NCBI GenBank assembly: GCA_904063045.1
Contig: CAJFCJ010000012.1
Span: 682,001 to 746,000, forward strand
Length of the DNA stretch: 64,000 bases
Reading direction: 5' to 3'
DNA from: Dimorphilus gyrociliatus
Taxonomy: Eukaryota > Annelida > Polychaeta > Dinophilidae
Shown: one piece after another, positions 1 through 11,655 of the stretch
How the letters are laid out: each line of letters opens with the position of its first letter
Position numbering within the stretch: the first letter of the stretch is position 1
Notes under the pieces: model-generated
What the model was told of the DNA's origin: nothing
What the model saw: only the letters and a program-made list of their open reading frames with translations
Databases searched by the model: none
Program-made: the position numbers and the translations under genes

Positions 1-1654
1 ATTAATTAAGTTTTGAATATGGAACAACTCATTTTATCTTATTAAAATTCTCAAGATATTATTTATATGCATAAGTAGAATTGGAATGTAAATGGTTTTG
101 TTCATTGTTTCAGTATATCTTGAACAGAATTGAATAAATTTTAAGTTGAATAGAAAAGAGAAGTTTTAAAAAGTAAACTTAAATGTGAGAAAAGTGCAAA
201 CTGTTGATGAGAATATAAAAAACAAGTTTAAACTGATTGGGTAGGTAAGAGAGGAGAGAGAGAGAGAGAAAGGGAGAAAGAGAGAAAGTGGAGGAAAGTT
301 AGGGCTGAGAGAAGAAAAAGGGATAGAGTAAAAGTTAGGTTATTTTCATCGAAACTAGTAGCTCATTTAAATAGACAAACTATCATAAGCAATTAATAAA
401 TACAAGAATTCTTTTGATATAGTTTAAATGGTTAATGGATTCATTATCGGACATTAAAGAACGTTACTAAAATTATTGATAGCAACTGCAATGCATAAAC
501 TATTATTTGAAATGGTAGGCTATAGTAATTCTTAGAAAGCGTTGTCCTATTTAATTTATGTATTATTCAACGGAATGCTAAATATCATAATAAACATAAT
601 TATTACCCTATTATAGTGGGGCATAAATTAATAAAAGTGCTAAAATAATATCTTAAAATAAATAATAAGAGAATATTAAACTACACTACTTACAAGTTTA
701 AGAAAGAATGCGTTTTTGAGGTAATAAATATGCAAATTAGGCGGGAAAAAGTTTGTACTTGAAAAAGAAAATGAATAATCCTTCAGGAATTTGTTTAGGA
801 AACTCTTTACATTTCTAGTCGCGGTATGTAGTGCGCGCAAACAGTAAGCCTATACCATAGTTTGGAGAGGGCTCCAGCTTCCCAGCGTGACAAACTTTGC
901 AAACATGTGATGCGAAGACGAAACCAGGCTAAGTGCAGATTGCGATACATTCTAAAACGTCTGCTTCTACCACTCTATCGAGTACGCCGTTTTTTTCTCT
1001 CTCTTCAATCTTTTTTGAATCAAATTTCCTCCATTTTTTCGAAAGAAAAAAGACTTTCACAAAGAGGTTTGCTTTAATTTTTCTTTATTTCATACCTTAA
1101 CTTAAAAAGCGCATGCTTCAATATTCGGACAGCCAGATATAGGCCTTTTCTCCGTAGTTGTAGAGCTACCCTGCACTGCAAAATGTTTGCTTGCATTCCT
1201 TTTGTTCTAGGCCTTGTTTTTCTCTGCAAGGTTTCCCTATACAATTTAATTAGGCATTTTTATTTTTAGTTCCTGTCTGAGGAGTTTGTGTAAAGGCTAA
1301 GTTGGATGGGTCTATACTGTTAATGTGACCTAGTTTTAATATGGGCTGCCAGCTGCATTTTATCCTATTTTGAAAGTTTTTTGTTTGCATGTTTTTCTTA
1401 AAAGTTTGGAAGATATATATTTCTTTAACAAAATCATTGATTTATTATTATTCCTATTACTTTTATATTTATAAATAATGCAACCATTTTTGTTTCATCT
1501 CCGCCTAATCAATTCAAAATTTTATCATATTTCTTTTATTTTTATTTTTCAATCGTTTCAACGATTTGTTATTATTTCTTCTTCCAAAGTTACCTGGATA
1601 TCTTACGGGGTGGTGTAAGAAAAAAAAGAGAGATAGACAGTCAGGCTGTGTGTG

Positions 1655-1720
<66 letters not shown>

Positions 1721-2000
1721 TCAGAGAGAAGGGGAGGGTACAAGAGGAAAATAAGCAAAATAAAAAGCGAGAAAAAGAGACAAATAAATGAAAAAAGGGA
1801 TATAAGAACAAGAAAGGACTAAAGAAGAGAAAAACGTCTTGTACTGTTTAGTTCTACTCTTATATTTGCTTCCTCAAAAAACGACAAGTTTATGTTTTAG
1901 CTATTGAAAAAAAAATATGAGTGCGTTCCTTTTTTTTAAAAAAAAAAGAATGAAAATATTATGATTTTTTTAACGAATTTATTAAATTCTCCTTATCCAG
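1..2000. other. Non-coding flank upstream of the angiomotin-like gene
   Basis: No convincing coding exon was found. The stretch is AT-rich, with purine-rich runs near 250-330 and a long GA microsatellite near 1660-1720. A locally GC-richer patch around 815-970 carries several CpGs and could be a promoter or a 5' untranslated exon of the gene that follows, but nothing in it proves this. A pyrimidine-rich stretch ending in CAG at 1998-2000 looks like a splice acceptor, so an upstream 5' exon of the angiomotin-like gene probably lies somewhere in this interval or to its left. Confidence 0.5.
1659..1720. repeat. (AG)n microsatellite
   Basis: An almost perfect AG dinucleotide run of about 54 nt, followed by an interrupted continuation (AGGGAGAGAG). 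It is one of many GA/CT tracts in the non-coding parts of this window. Confidence 0.95.
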
Positions 2001-2021
2001 GACCGCCTCGGGCTGCGTGGA

Positions 2022-5000
2022 ATGCAAAAGAAGATGGGCCCGCCCACTGAACGGGACCCACCTCCCTATCCGGGACATTTACCTCCACAAGCTTACTCTG
2101 AAAACGATTCGTCTATGGAGAATCTTTCGGCCTGTACTCGACAGGAACCGCAAGGCCAGGAAAATTCTACCGCAACTACTCCAACAGCACTGCCTGACAC
2201 CCATTTTCTTTTACCTGAAAAGTGTAAAAATTCAATATTACATAAACTGGGCGCTGTTGTGGTACGGAATGAAGACGGCCAGACTGAGATAAGAACGGCG
2301 AAACGAGGGTCAAAATTGCCTCAAGGTATTTACTACAAACCAATTTTAATCTAGTTTATGGCCCATTTTTAGAGGCTAGCGATAACACTAAAGTGAAATT
2401 TAAACATTCTTGCATTTTTTCATCCTATTCAAGGTCAGAAGATCAAGGTCAAATCAAGACCCGTTAGTGAATATGAAAATGTAAAATCCTCAACTAGTAA
2501 TGCTTCCAATATATCAAAATTACCAACAACAAAATCAAGAGGACCTAATGAGCTTTTACAATCTTTAAAAAATCCATTTCGAAAGTACATGGAAGCCGGT
2601 ACAATGAAGAACTCAGAAAACCGAAAGTCAGCAAATAGGTCAAAGTTACCACCCCCAAAAACCGTATCAAAAATTGATAAAGTTCAAAAGAAGGGTACCG
2701 GCGAAGACCAACAACAAACACAGCCCGTTGGCGGTCCCTTAAAAACCGTGAAAGCGCCTTTATTATCCAGACCAAGCGGAGTTCCGACTTCTTCGAGTAA
2801 GACGAATTACTTTTTACATAAATAAGAACATTCTTTTAAAGGATAGTATCTCTCTCATATAAACATCGCATCGTTTAGGTATAAGAATTGCGTCACATGT
2901 TCCCAATCTATTCATTCGAAAGGAGGAGGAAAAATCTTTAGCAGTTACAAACAACGCAAAGCGTCCTCTACCGCCTATTCCCTCCTGCCGAGATTCTTTA
3001 CCGAGTTCTCGCGAAAGTTCTATTTGCAAAACCGAATCTTCGCCACCTGTCTCACCAGGAATTCGTCAGGTTTATTTACAAACCATCTTTTTTTATTTTT
3101 TAAGTCAAAAAAAGTTTATTTAAAACAAGAAACTTTAGTTATATAATTACTTTTTCGATATTCTTAAGGTTATACATCAATTAACTAATGGTACTAGAAA
3201 ACCCTCCCCGCAGCCTTCGGGGACTGCTCCCGCTCTAAACAACCGAGTCGCGGCCATGCGTCAAAAATTTCAAGACGGCCGAGAGTGCTTGTCAGCCGAT
3301 AATACCAGACCTACCTCACCAAAAGGTCAAAGGTCACCGTCTCTAACGCAATCAAATCCTGATCTTATGCAAATTGATGACAAAAAGCCAATGAACGAAA
3401 TACATACGGAAAAGAAGCCGGAAGAAACGGAATGTTTGAATATCACTGCCAGAACGGCAAGAATGATTAAAATATTATCAAAAGAGAATAGAACACTTAG
3501 GGAGCAATTGCAAACAAATTGCTGTAAGGTAGCAAAATTACAGCAGTTGGAGGAAGAAATGGCAAGAATAAAGGATGAATATGATAATTTAAGCAGACAA
3601 AATAAGAAGAGAGAGCATTTAGAGAGAAGCGTCAGATTAAAATTAGAAGATCAGTTAAGAACAGTTGAAGACGAGAATTTAGATATGAGAAGTTTGTATA
3701 TTCCATATTGTAATAAAGTATATGTTGTAATATGTCCAAATTAATCCTACTTCAGAGAAATTAGAAAGGCTAATGCGGAAATTAGAAGAAAAAGAAATGT
3801 TAGATCATTCAAACGATTCAGATCTTTATCTAGAAATGAGGAAAAAAGATGCTATTATTTCACATCTTTTAGCGCAAAGTATAATTTTTTCATTTTTAAA
3901 CCCATAAATCATTAATAAATAAACGAAATAACTCGATTTGTACAGATAAAAAGTACTGTAACGAAAAAGAACGTCTACAAGTGGAGCTTGCAGCACAAAG
4001 AGTTCACTGTGGTATGGATAAGGCAACATCTTTCGACGCCAGTTACCTTGTCAATTTAAATGAGGAGCAGGAACCTCGATTCTATGTGCTGCAAGATCCA
4101 CCTCCAATATCCCCTACAGCACTGCCTGTATACCGGCTTCCACATTTCGAACCGAATAGGAAATCTCAATCCAGCTCCCCAAAATTGGGGAGAGAGAGTA
4201 AACTATCGGTAAAAAACACTAGAGGATATTCAAATTTTAATTAATATTCATAATATTGACTATCATAAATTATAATTAGTTCTTTTAAAAATATAAAAAT
4301 AAAGCCTAAAAGACAAAGGAAAAAACAACAATCAAACGCTTCATCCCAAGTCGAAATGAATCACGATGAACCTAGAGAAGAGACTTCTATATTACAAAAG
4401 ATTTTACAAGATATGAGAGATAAAGATAAAAAAATAGCCGATTTAGAAACTCGGATAAAAAATGTAAATTATGATTTGTTATTGTAGTTTTTCCGTAAAC
4501 AAAATTACTGAATAAAAACCAGAATTAATCAAATAAATAACTAAATTGGAGATTTTCTTGGAAAGTATGTTTATTATTTTACTTTTCCGAACAGAATGAA
4601 TCCGTCAGAGAGAAAGAGAAAATCCTGCAACAAATAACAGAAATACAAGCACAATGTTCCCCTCAAGGATCTCCAAAGTAAATACAATCTATTAATATTA
4701 ATATATTATATAGTAATTATGAAATATTTCAACGTAATACGATCTGTGTATTTACCCTTAAGGAGTCAAAAACGGGAAACAAACTACCCTCCACACGTTA
4801 GTCCGAATGCCTGCGCTCAGCTAGAAGAGCTTAAAACAGCCCAAGAGAAAATGGAAAATCAGTACTAATTAATTAATTAATAATTAGAAATGTTTTCTTC
4901 AATTTTTAATTATCTAATTAAATAGTTGTGTTATTTGTATTCTGATCTGTTTAATATATTATTTTCTTATTATAGAATGCAATCTCTAAAGCAACAATTG

Positions 5001-5413
5001 TTGGAAAGAGATAAAATGCTTCGTAAACTAACTAATGGAACACCATCACCTCCGCCTAGTCCACCTCAATTAGTAACGGTTGGGGTAACAATGACTTCGC
5101 CAATCCTTAATAGAGCACCAATGTTATTTAATACCGCTGTTAGTGAAGCAACAACTCTCTCAAATACGGATTTAAGGAGTGGTACGATTAAACAATACTC
5201 TTTTCTATATATTCAAAAGTTCAATTAATTATTCTCTCTTTTTTTATTTATGCAAGGTCTACAGCAGGCTACGTCTAACAGCAGCAGCGCTTGTGGTCCT
5301 TTACAAAAGGTTGCACAGGTTTGTATAGAAAGAAAGGTCTTTATTCTAATACTAATTGACAAGTGTATCTAAATATTATATTACAGGTTTTAGAAGAGAA
5401 TATTTGGCAATAA
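2022..5413 (+). CDS. AMOT: Angiomotin-like (motin family) scaffold protein
   Basis: Motins are cortical scaffolds that bind F-actin, junction proteins and the Hippo effector YAP/Yorkie. Twelve exons join in frame to about 800 aa: 2022-2325, 2434-2796, 2879-3069, 3169-3691, 3756-3878, 3946-4208, 4305-4463, 4595-4677, 4763-4861, 4976-5181, 5257-5318, 5387-5413. A WW-ligand PPPY motif sits at residues 13-16. A long disordered Ser/Pro-rich half follows, then the motin coiled coil: SKENRTLREQLQ, then KREHLERSVRLKLEDQLRTV, matches the conserved ENRxLRxEL...KREALxxxxRNKLEGE block of vertebrate motins. Later exons carry more coiled coil (QMQSLKQQLLERDKMLRKL) and a Pro/Ser-rich tail. The ATG at 2022 is chosen because the frame is closed upstream (TAA at 1983), but an acceptor-like CAG at 1998-2000 leaves room for an upstream exon. 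The C-terminus ends EENIWQ, unlike the PDZ-binding end of vertebrate motins. AATAAA lies at 5834-5839. Confidence 0.85.
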
Positions 5414-6014
5414 ACTTCAAATGAAAGTATAGGCCAAGCTTTCAACCAAAAACCAAATCGTCAGCAAAAATCAATCAGAAGCTAAAAGTTTAACCGAAAT
5501 ATTGAACCAAAACGTTGCTGGAGTTAGACGAAGTCTTTTCGAATATGATACTTCTTTTTTGCCTAGTTGACAGTTTTAGTATTAGAAAACTGGGATCTCT
5601 GTACTGCAAAAATACTGCACTTTTATTTGTATAGTAAAAGATAAAAAAAATGAATGAAAAAGTTAAAAAAAAGAAAATTCACAATACAGTGAAAAGTCTT
5701 TTTTGTACAAAAAGAAAGAAATGTTTTTAACATATTTTACACTGTATTGTTTATATTTTGTATGTAATTTCATATAAAAAAAGAGGAGGAAAGAAGGAAA
5801 AAACAATTTAATTAAACAAGAAGAACAAAGTTTAATAAATATATAGAAAAATTAAAGTTTTTATCATTTTTGAATTTTTCTTATAAATGAAAAAAGAAGT
5901 GAAAAAAGAGTAATTGAATACTTGAACGTTTTCAATGAATAATATAAATTTAGCAGTCTTTTAGACAGTTCTTTTTTTCTTTTTATATTTTTGGGAAAGT
6001 AACACAAAAAATAT

Positions 6015-6028
6015 GCAGTAGATGGCGC
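6015..6028 (+). promoter_or_regulatory. CTCF-like core motif between convergent genes
   Basis: GCAGTAGATGGCGC matches the known CTCF core CCASYAGRKGGCRS at 13 of 14 positions. It lies just beyond the stop codon of the LRR-Ig gene, between two convergently transcribed genes. CTCF identity is an inference from the motif alone. Confidence 0.45.
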
Positions 6029-6030
6029 CT

Positions 6031-9000
6031 TCATGTGGCTTGTATACTAGAAACAACAGAAGTGGCTGTTATAAGAGAGCTCTTTGAATTGAACCTTTCC
6101 AAGGGTATAATACTGCTTGTTATAGAACCGTCCATAGTCGTAGAATAAAGCTTCCTCCTATGCCATCGCTTTACACATACGAGAAACGTTATTACTATAA
6201 CCAATCCAAGGATTGATCCAATCATGGCTGCTAGAATACTGACAGTATCAACAGTGTATATCCCTCTACTCTGATATTCTTGAGGTTTCGTCAAGGTGAT
6301 TTTGCAATTTAATTTTTTAGTTCTTGTCTCAGTTTGTATGACTAAACAAATTTCGTATGACGTTTGAGGTTGCAGATTGTGCAGAGTATAACTATTCATA
6401 TATGGACGAATTTTAACAGTTTTGTATGGATAATTGTATTCAGAAGAAAAAGGCCTATACTGTATTCTGCAATTGGGAACAAAAATCATTATTAACTGAA
6501 GATAAATACATATAGAACAGACTTAACCTGTAATCACTGGAATATATGGTTCCGGCAGTGCCATTCCATTGTATTTTCAGGAAGTCTGTGCTTATCGCGG
6601 GTAGTAAAATTGTAGCTTCTGGACTATGCACTTTGAGAAGGGTAGATTTCGTATCTGTTCCCATAATCGATTCGGCTGAACATATTATCGGTCCAGTATC
6701 TGATGGTCTGACAGAATGAATGATTAATGTCCCTTTTCCCGTTATGTAAAAACGGCTATAATTCGATGTTCCATTAATTACTCTGCCATTCGCTAGACGC
6801 CAAACTATCGTGGGCGAAGGATCACCGATCGCTCTACAGTTGAGAATTAATTTTGTTCCTTCTTCAACCTGGAAGAAAACAGTTTTTGTTGTCAATTATT
6901 TATCTATTGAGACTTTGGTTTTTCCTTTCGTGTCATAAAAGAGATGAGAAAGGAATGATAATTATATTCGTAAAGAATTCCCTTGACCTAAATTACTATT
7001 CTTTCCAACGAAATTCCAAAAAAATCCTCTCCTGAATATATTCAATTGAGCGGACAGTTAAATTTGCATATATTTTTATTTTTTTTCTGGGACCTATCAG
7101 TAAGACTGGCGAAAATGTAAATACTCTCTAAGAGTATACATTAAACATGCAATATCTATACTACTGTTTGTTTTTAGTGTTTGTAAACAAACACACTACT
7201 ATATAGAAAGGAACGAAGAGAGAAAAATGATAAAACTAATGAAATGACAAACCTGAAGGATGTTACTGAAAAATCGTATTATTGTAGGTTTGCATTTTGC
7301 AGATATTTCCAAATTCATTTCAGTGAAACTAAAACTGTTTCTATTTTTCCAGCACCTCGGCCTTGTGCCTCTCAAATAAGTCTTGTTATCCCTTAAAGCG
7401 AGTCTTAACCATCTGTTATTGCAGTCACACAGAAGCTTATTATGTTCAACCTTCAAACGTAAAAGATTTGGCAATTCGCCTATCCTGAAAAAGCAAGAAC
7501 TATATAATAGAGTTCTAGAATTTCCTATAATATGGAGTATTCATTAGATATCTCTGTAAATCATTATTATCAAGTATCATTGATTTATGTAGTTAATTAA
7601 GCGATAGAGAATAAGGGCCTGCAAGCATTTGTATTGCAAATAATGCTGAAGGACCTAGTTGAGGAAGATGCTTATTCATCAATTCTATTCATGATCAGCA
7701 TCTTATTTTTGTAACTTTTGTAACGAGATTAATAAGATGTCGGTGCTCTTTATATAGTTCTTGCCTGGACGGTACAAAAAGTAGAGAGTTCTCCTGCAAA
7801 TTCAATTCCTGCAGATTGTTAAGTAAATGAAAAGCTTTAGGACTTATGTACTGCAAATTAAGGTTATTATGCAAATCTAGTGTCTGCAAACTATCTAGTT
7901 TGTAAAAAGCCAGATCGTCGATGAACTGCAAATTTTTACAGTAGCTGACGGAAATGCGCAGTACTTTAAAGCTGCTGAAAGATTTCTCAGATAAGTTGGT
8001 AAATAAATTATCATCTAGTGATAAAAGTTTGGACAATTGCAATCTTCGAAAAGATTTTGTTGGTACAGTTTTTAAGCCACAGTCTTGTAACATCAGATTA
8101 ATATTGTTTAATTTGTAGAAAGATGTCCATGACATTTTTATCATTTTGTTCCCCGACAAGTCGAGAATAGCAAGTTTTTTTAGTTTGATGAACTGACGAT
8201 CACTTAGATGCGATATATTATTATTGCTTAAGTACAAAGCCCTTTTTTAGAAAAACATAAAGTGATAATTAACCACCACTCATATAAATTTATTAAATAA
8301 ATAAGATTGGCTTTTCTTTCTTCCTACTATTCAGCGCCATCTATCCTTTATAAATAAAAAGAGATAGATAAAGAGTATATAATATAAAAAGATGGCTTTA
8401 AATAAATCATATTAAAATTAACTTGATTAGACAAAAAGGTTAGGAGATGGATAAATGGATGGGAGTAAGGAGAGAGAGAGAAGGAGAAGGAAAATCCTAG
8501 ACGAAGAATGACAGAAAAAGAAATAGAGACTGATTGACTGAGTAGTGAGAAATGAAAGAAAGAGAAAAAGACTATTTTTACATTTGATATACAAGAAAAA
8601 GCAAAGGAATATTTAAGCTATAGTGAAGAATCATCATTAGAGATATTTAAATTAAGTGATATCTATTCTGACTGTGAATGAACTGTTCTTAAACCTTTAC
8701 CTAGGTGATTCATCCTAATGAGTTTTTTTCTCATTCGACTCTAAATTTAACGTCTTAAGTGATTTTAATTAGGCAATTAAGTTAATTACAATAATTGCTA
8801 TATCAATGCCGACTAGAAATCGAAAGAGAATGAGAGAGAGAGAGATAATGGATGGATGAATGAATAAAGAATGAACAAAGGAAAAAAAATGATTAAATGA
8901 ATTGCTATTTCTTAAAAAGTTTCTTATATATAAGAATGGCGGTTAAGATTATCACTTTAGGCTTTTCAATTTAAAAATCCAAGGATTTAAGGAGGTAATG

Positions 9001-9595
9001 GAGTTATCACTCATTCGTAAAGTCCGTAAAATCGGCGTTCCCGTAAAAGCATCCTTCATCACTTCTTTAATTTGATTGTCGTTAATTTCAAATCTTTTCA
9101 AGGATGGCAGAAAACCAAGAAACGTTAAATATTCAAAGCGATTGAATGATAAATCAATCATTTCCAATTTTGATTGATTAACGCATAGGGATTCGATGAG
9201 GTTGTGAGCAGCATTAAATCTCTTTAAAGGAAAACTCTTGGCTTAGCTATAATGCATTGTTATATTTGATTTGATTTTTTTTACTTTACATTGTATCAAT
9301 GTTCTATTTTTTCCTGTTTTATTTACATATGAAATATAATAATGATGCTGTATATATATATATATATATATATACTGTATATAATATGTCAAGAGTATGC
9401 CTTTAAAGATTGCGGTAGATTGGTGACGTTTCTGATTGGCAAGCAATTTTCCAATTGCAGTACAGATTGCGGTAGATCTGGAATTCGCGAGAGACTTTTG
9501 CAGATAGCGTTCGTCGCGTTGCAGCGGCAGGAACTCGGACAATTTGCCGTTATTGTTCGAATTAGAATGCAAATGATTATTGTGTATTGCTTCAT
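6031..9595 (-). CDS. LRR-Ig-FN3 single-pass transmembrane receptor (LRRN/LRIT/kekkon-like)
   Basis: A predicted cell-surface adhesion or recognition receptor. Exons on the minus strand: 9401-9595, 8956-9236, 8241 to about 7780 or 7695, 7253-7484, 6528-6868, 6031-6466. Order of domains: signal peptide from the ATG at 9595 (in-frame TAG upstream); cysteine-rich LRRNT (CPSSCRC); about ten leucine-rich repeats, with the LRR consensus rebuilt across the second splice (LKALYLSNNNISHL); LRRCT (LLCDCNNRWLRLAL); one Ig domain (LNC...VWR...CSAE); one FN3 domain (residues around DYRIQYRP to SYEICLVIQ); a transmembrane helix (SILAAMIGSILGLVIVITFL); and a cytoplasmic tail of about 45 residues, ending TGA at 6031. 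The first intron uses a GC donor (AAG|GCATAC). The exon 3 to exon 4 junction is not settled: the clean acceptor at 7485-7486 needs a phase-2 donor, and only a weak one (CC|GTCCAG) is visible, so a small exon may be missing. The exact family member is unknown. Confidence 0.82.
8334..8343 (-). promoter_or_regulatory. CTCF-like half motif in an intron of the LRR-Ig gene
   Basis: GCGCCATCTA, the reverse complement of TAGATGGCGC, lies in the 714-nt second intron (8242-8955). It repeats the right half of the site at 6015-6028. The left half does not match the CTCF core well. Confidence 0.3.
9351..9374. repeat. (TA)n microsatellite within intron 1 of the LRR-Ig gene
   Basis: A perfect TA run of about 24 nt that continues into the motif TACTGTATA. 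It sits inside the first intron of the minus-strand LRR-Ig gene, whose ends are inferred at 9237 and 9400. Confidence 0.9.
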
Positions 9596-11439
9596 TTGTG
9601 GATGGAGCTATTTAAATATAGTGATTATCTGAAAGAAAGCAGAAACATAAGTTAGAATATCATTTTCGATTATTCTATTTAATTCAGAAAAAATAATTGT
9701 AGTTTCTTTTATTAAAATATTAATCAATATGCTTAGCATGCAACAATAGAAAAAAGTAAACGTAATCTTATATATAGAAAAGGGGAGAAAAGTCCCTTTA
9801 ACCCGTATAAAGCTATATTTCCGTTTCCTGACTAGAAGGAGCTATATAGTATATTGATTTAGTCTACTAATGAAGTATGTAGAAAAATTTCTTCAGGTAC
9901 CTATTCCCTTTTTACTTCTATGAATGATGATAAATTCCGTTTTTTTAAATAATTTAAGGATATTTTTTATCTAGTTTACTGACAATTCCCACAGATTATC
10001 TGACCTTCTTAGAAAGTATGCAAAGCAAAGAATCATATCATCAAGAATCAATTGAAAAAAGTCATCTCTAATGTGCGATTTTTAGCTGACGTGGTCATAG
10101 AAAAAGGCTGATAGGCCCTTTTTTATCCTTTTTAAGGAATTTCCTTTGGAAAAAAAATTTCTTTTATACAATATAGCCAAAGAAGAAGGGAAGTATTTAG
10201 GGCATTTATTTTGAGAGTTAAAAAGGACGAATAGATATTAACAGACTGAAAAAAGAGAGAGAGAAAAAAGTATGTAAGTAAAGTGAGATAGGAAAGGAAA
10301 GAAGGGTAAAAGCGTTACTTTTTTATGCTTACTAAACCTTAAATTTTTTCTATCGATTTTAAAAAAAAATGATGAAAAGGAAATTCAGAGAAGGTTGTAT
10401 GTCTTTTTTCTAAAATATTCGTTTTACAAGTAATTCTGTTATTAAATTAGGCTTAATTGAAAACTATTACAAGCCACTTTCACAAAGTACGTCTTTTGCA
10501 TTTGAAGCAGGCTTTAGAATCATTTATAGTAAATTGATCATTAACACTAAAGCCCAAGCGCCTTATGTCTTCATCAAGAAGATTTCGATTTTTGACTTTA
10601 GTGCCATTTTGAGACTGTTTGATGAATAATTTGTTGGAAATTGCCTCTCACAAATCACTATATAATGCAAAAATTCCCGTAAAATAATCAAAACACATAC
10701 TCTTTTTGTTCTTTTGGTCGTTGAATAATTTTTTCTAAATATAAAGATAAAAGGCGAATATTCTAGAATATTTTCTCATTCAGCAGTAATATCAATTTCC
10801 TAGAAATTGTTTTGTTTTCGTTGATATGACCTCTTAAAAATTCATATAATTGTTTTCAAAGGCGTGCCGAAATGATCATTAGAGCGCTAAAGCTAACTTT
10901 TCATCATGTTCTCAAGGGTTTTATCTCTTTTCTTTCCTCTATTTCTCTTCAACTTTGAAAAAAGTCCGTTTCAAACAGTTGATCAAAGAACTTTTGTTAA
11001 TTACTTTTATTTTTCGTACTACTATGAAATAGTCAACATACCGCCACTGAAACTTTTCTCTTTCCATTATCCTTCTAACTGTTTAGCATTTATTTATACA
11101 AGTCTCGAGAATTTTTTATTCATAAATAAGACATGTGATAAAGATCTTCCTTTCTTCTTTCTCTTCAGCTATCTTATATAAGAATTTATGCTTTTGGGAG
11201 CAAAAGCGTATGAAATATTATATGAATGTTCTTTTTTCATCTTTTCTATCAGTATAGTCTCTCGAACTTTTTGATAACTTGAATAGGAGAGAGAGCAAAA
11301 ATGATTCGCTCCTTCTCCCTCTATCGCTCTCTTTCTCTTATCGCTTTTAAGTGGGTTTTAATGAAATAATTCAAACCTAATTAATAAGTTAACAAAGATC
11401 GATGAAAACTAATAAATTCGTAAAATCTGGGTCAAACCC

Positions 11440-11655
11440 ATCCGTCAAAGGCGTCGTAGCTTAATGAATGATAAACGACCGTTCTATCGCTGTGGCACAA
11501 ACGTTTTATTTCGCCTTATTACGTCCGCAAGACTAGGTCACGTGACCAATTGCGGTATTGCAGCTTTTCTAGTAGCTGGCGGCAAAATGTCGCGATTTTT
11601 TACGATAGAGGCGCCGCATCAAAGTGAAACTATCGCCTCGGGAGGCCTCTGATAT
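11440..11655. promoter_or_regulatory. GC-richer island with a 12-bp E-box palindrome
   Basis: Within a desert of roughly 70% AT, this stretch holds many CpGs and GC-rich words such as GGCGGC, GGCGCCGC and GCCTCGGGAGGC. At 11536-11547 it has the perfect palindrome GGTCACGTGACC, the extended E-box bound by MITF/TFE/USF-type bHLH-zip factors. A 62-codon open frame crosses it but looks like chance. It could be an enhancer or a distal promoter. No gene is attached to it in this window. Confidence 0.4.

Noticed and set aside
862-1077. 71-residue open frame upstream of the angiomotin-like gene
   Set aside because: It opens with TTG, is low in domain content and basic by composition, and shows no link in phase to the first angiomotin exon. 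It may lie in 5' untranslated sequence.
1566-1754. Open frame rich in Arg-Glu repeats
   Set aside because: It is a translation of the (AG)n microsatellite.
11427-11440. tRNA B-box-like sequence (GGGTCAAACCC)
   Set aside because: No matching A box, acceptor stem or cloverleaf could be drawn around it.
11464-11652. 62-residue open frame in the GC-richer island
   Set aside because: It has an ATG but no recognisable domain, no splice partners and no upstream signals. The sequence looks regulatory rather than coding.
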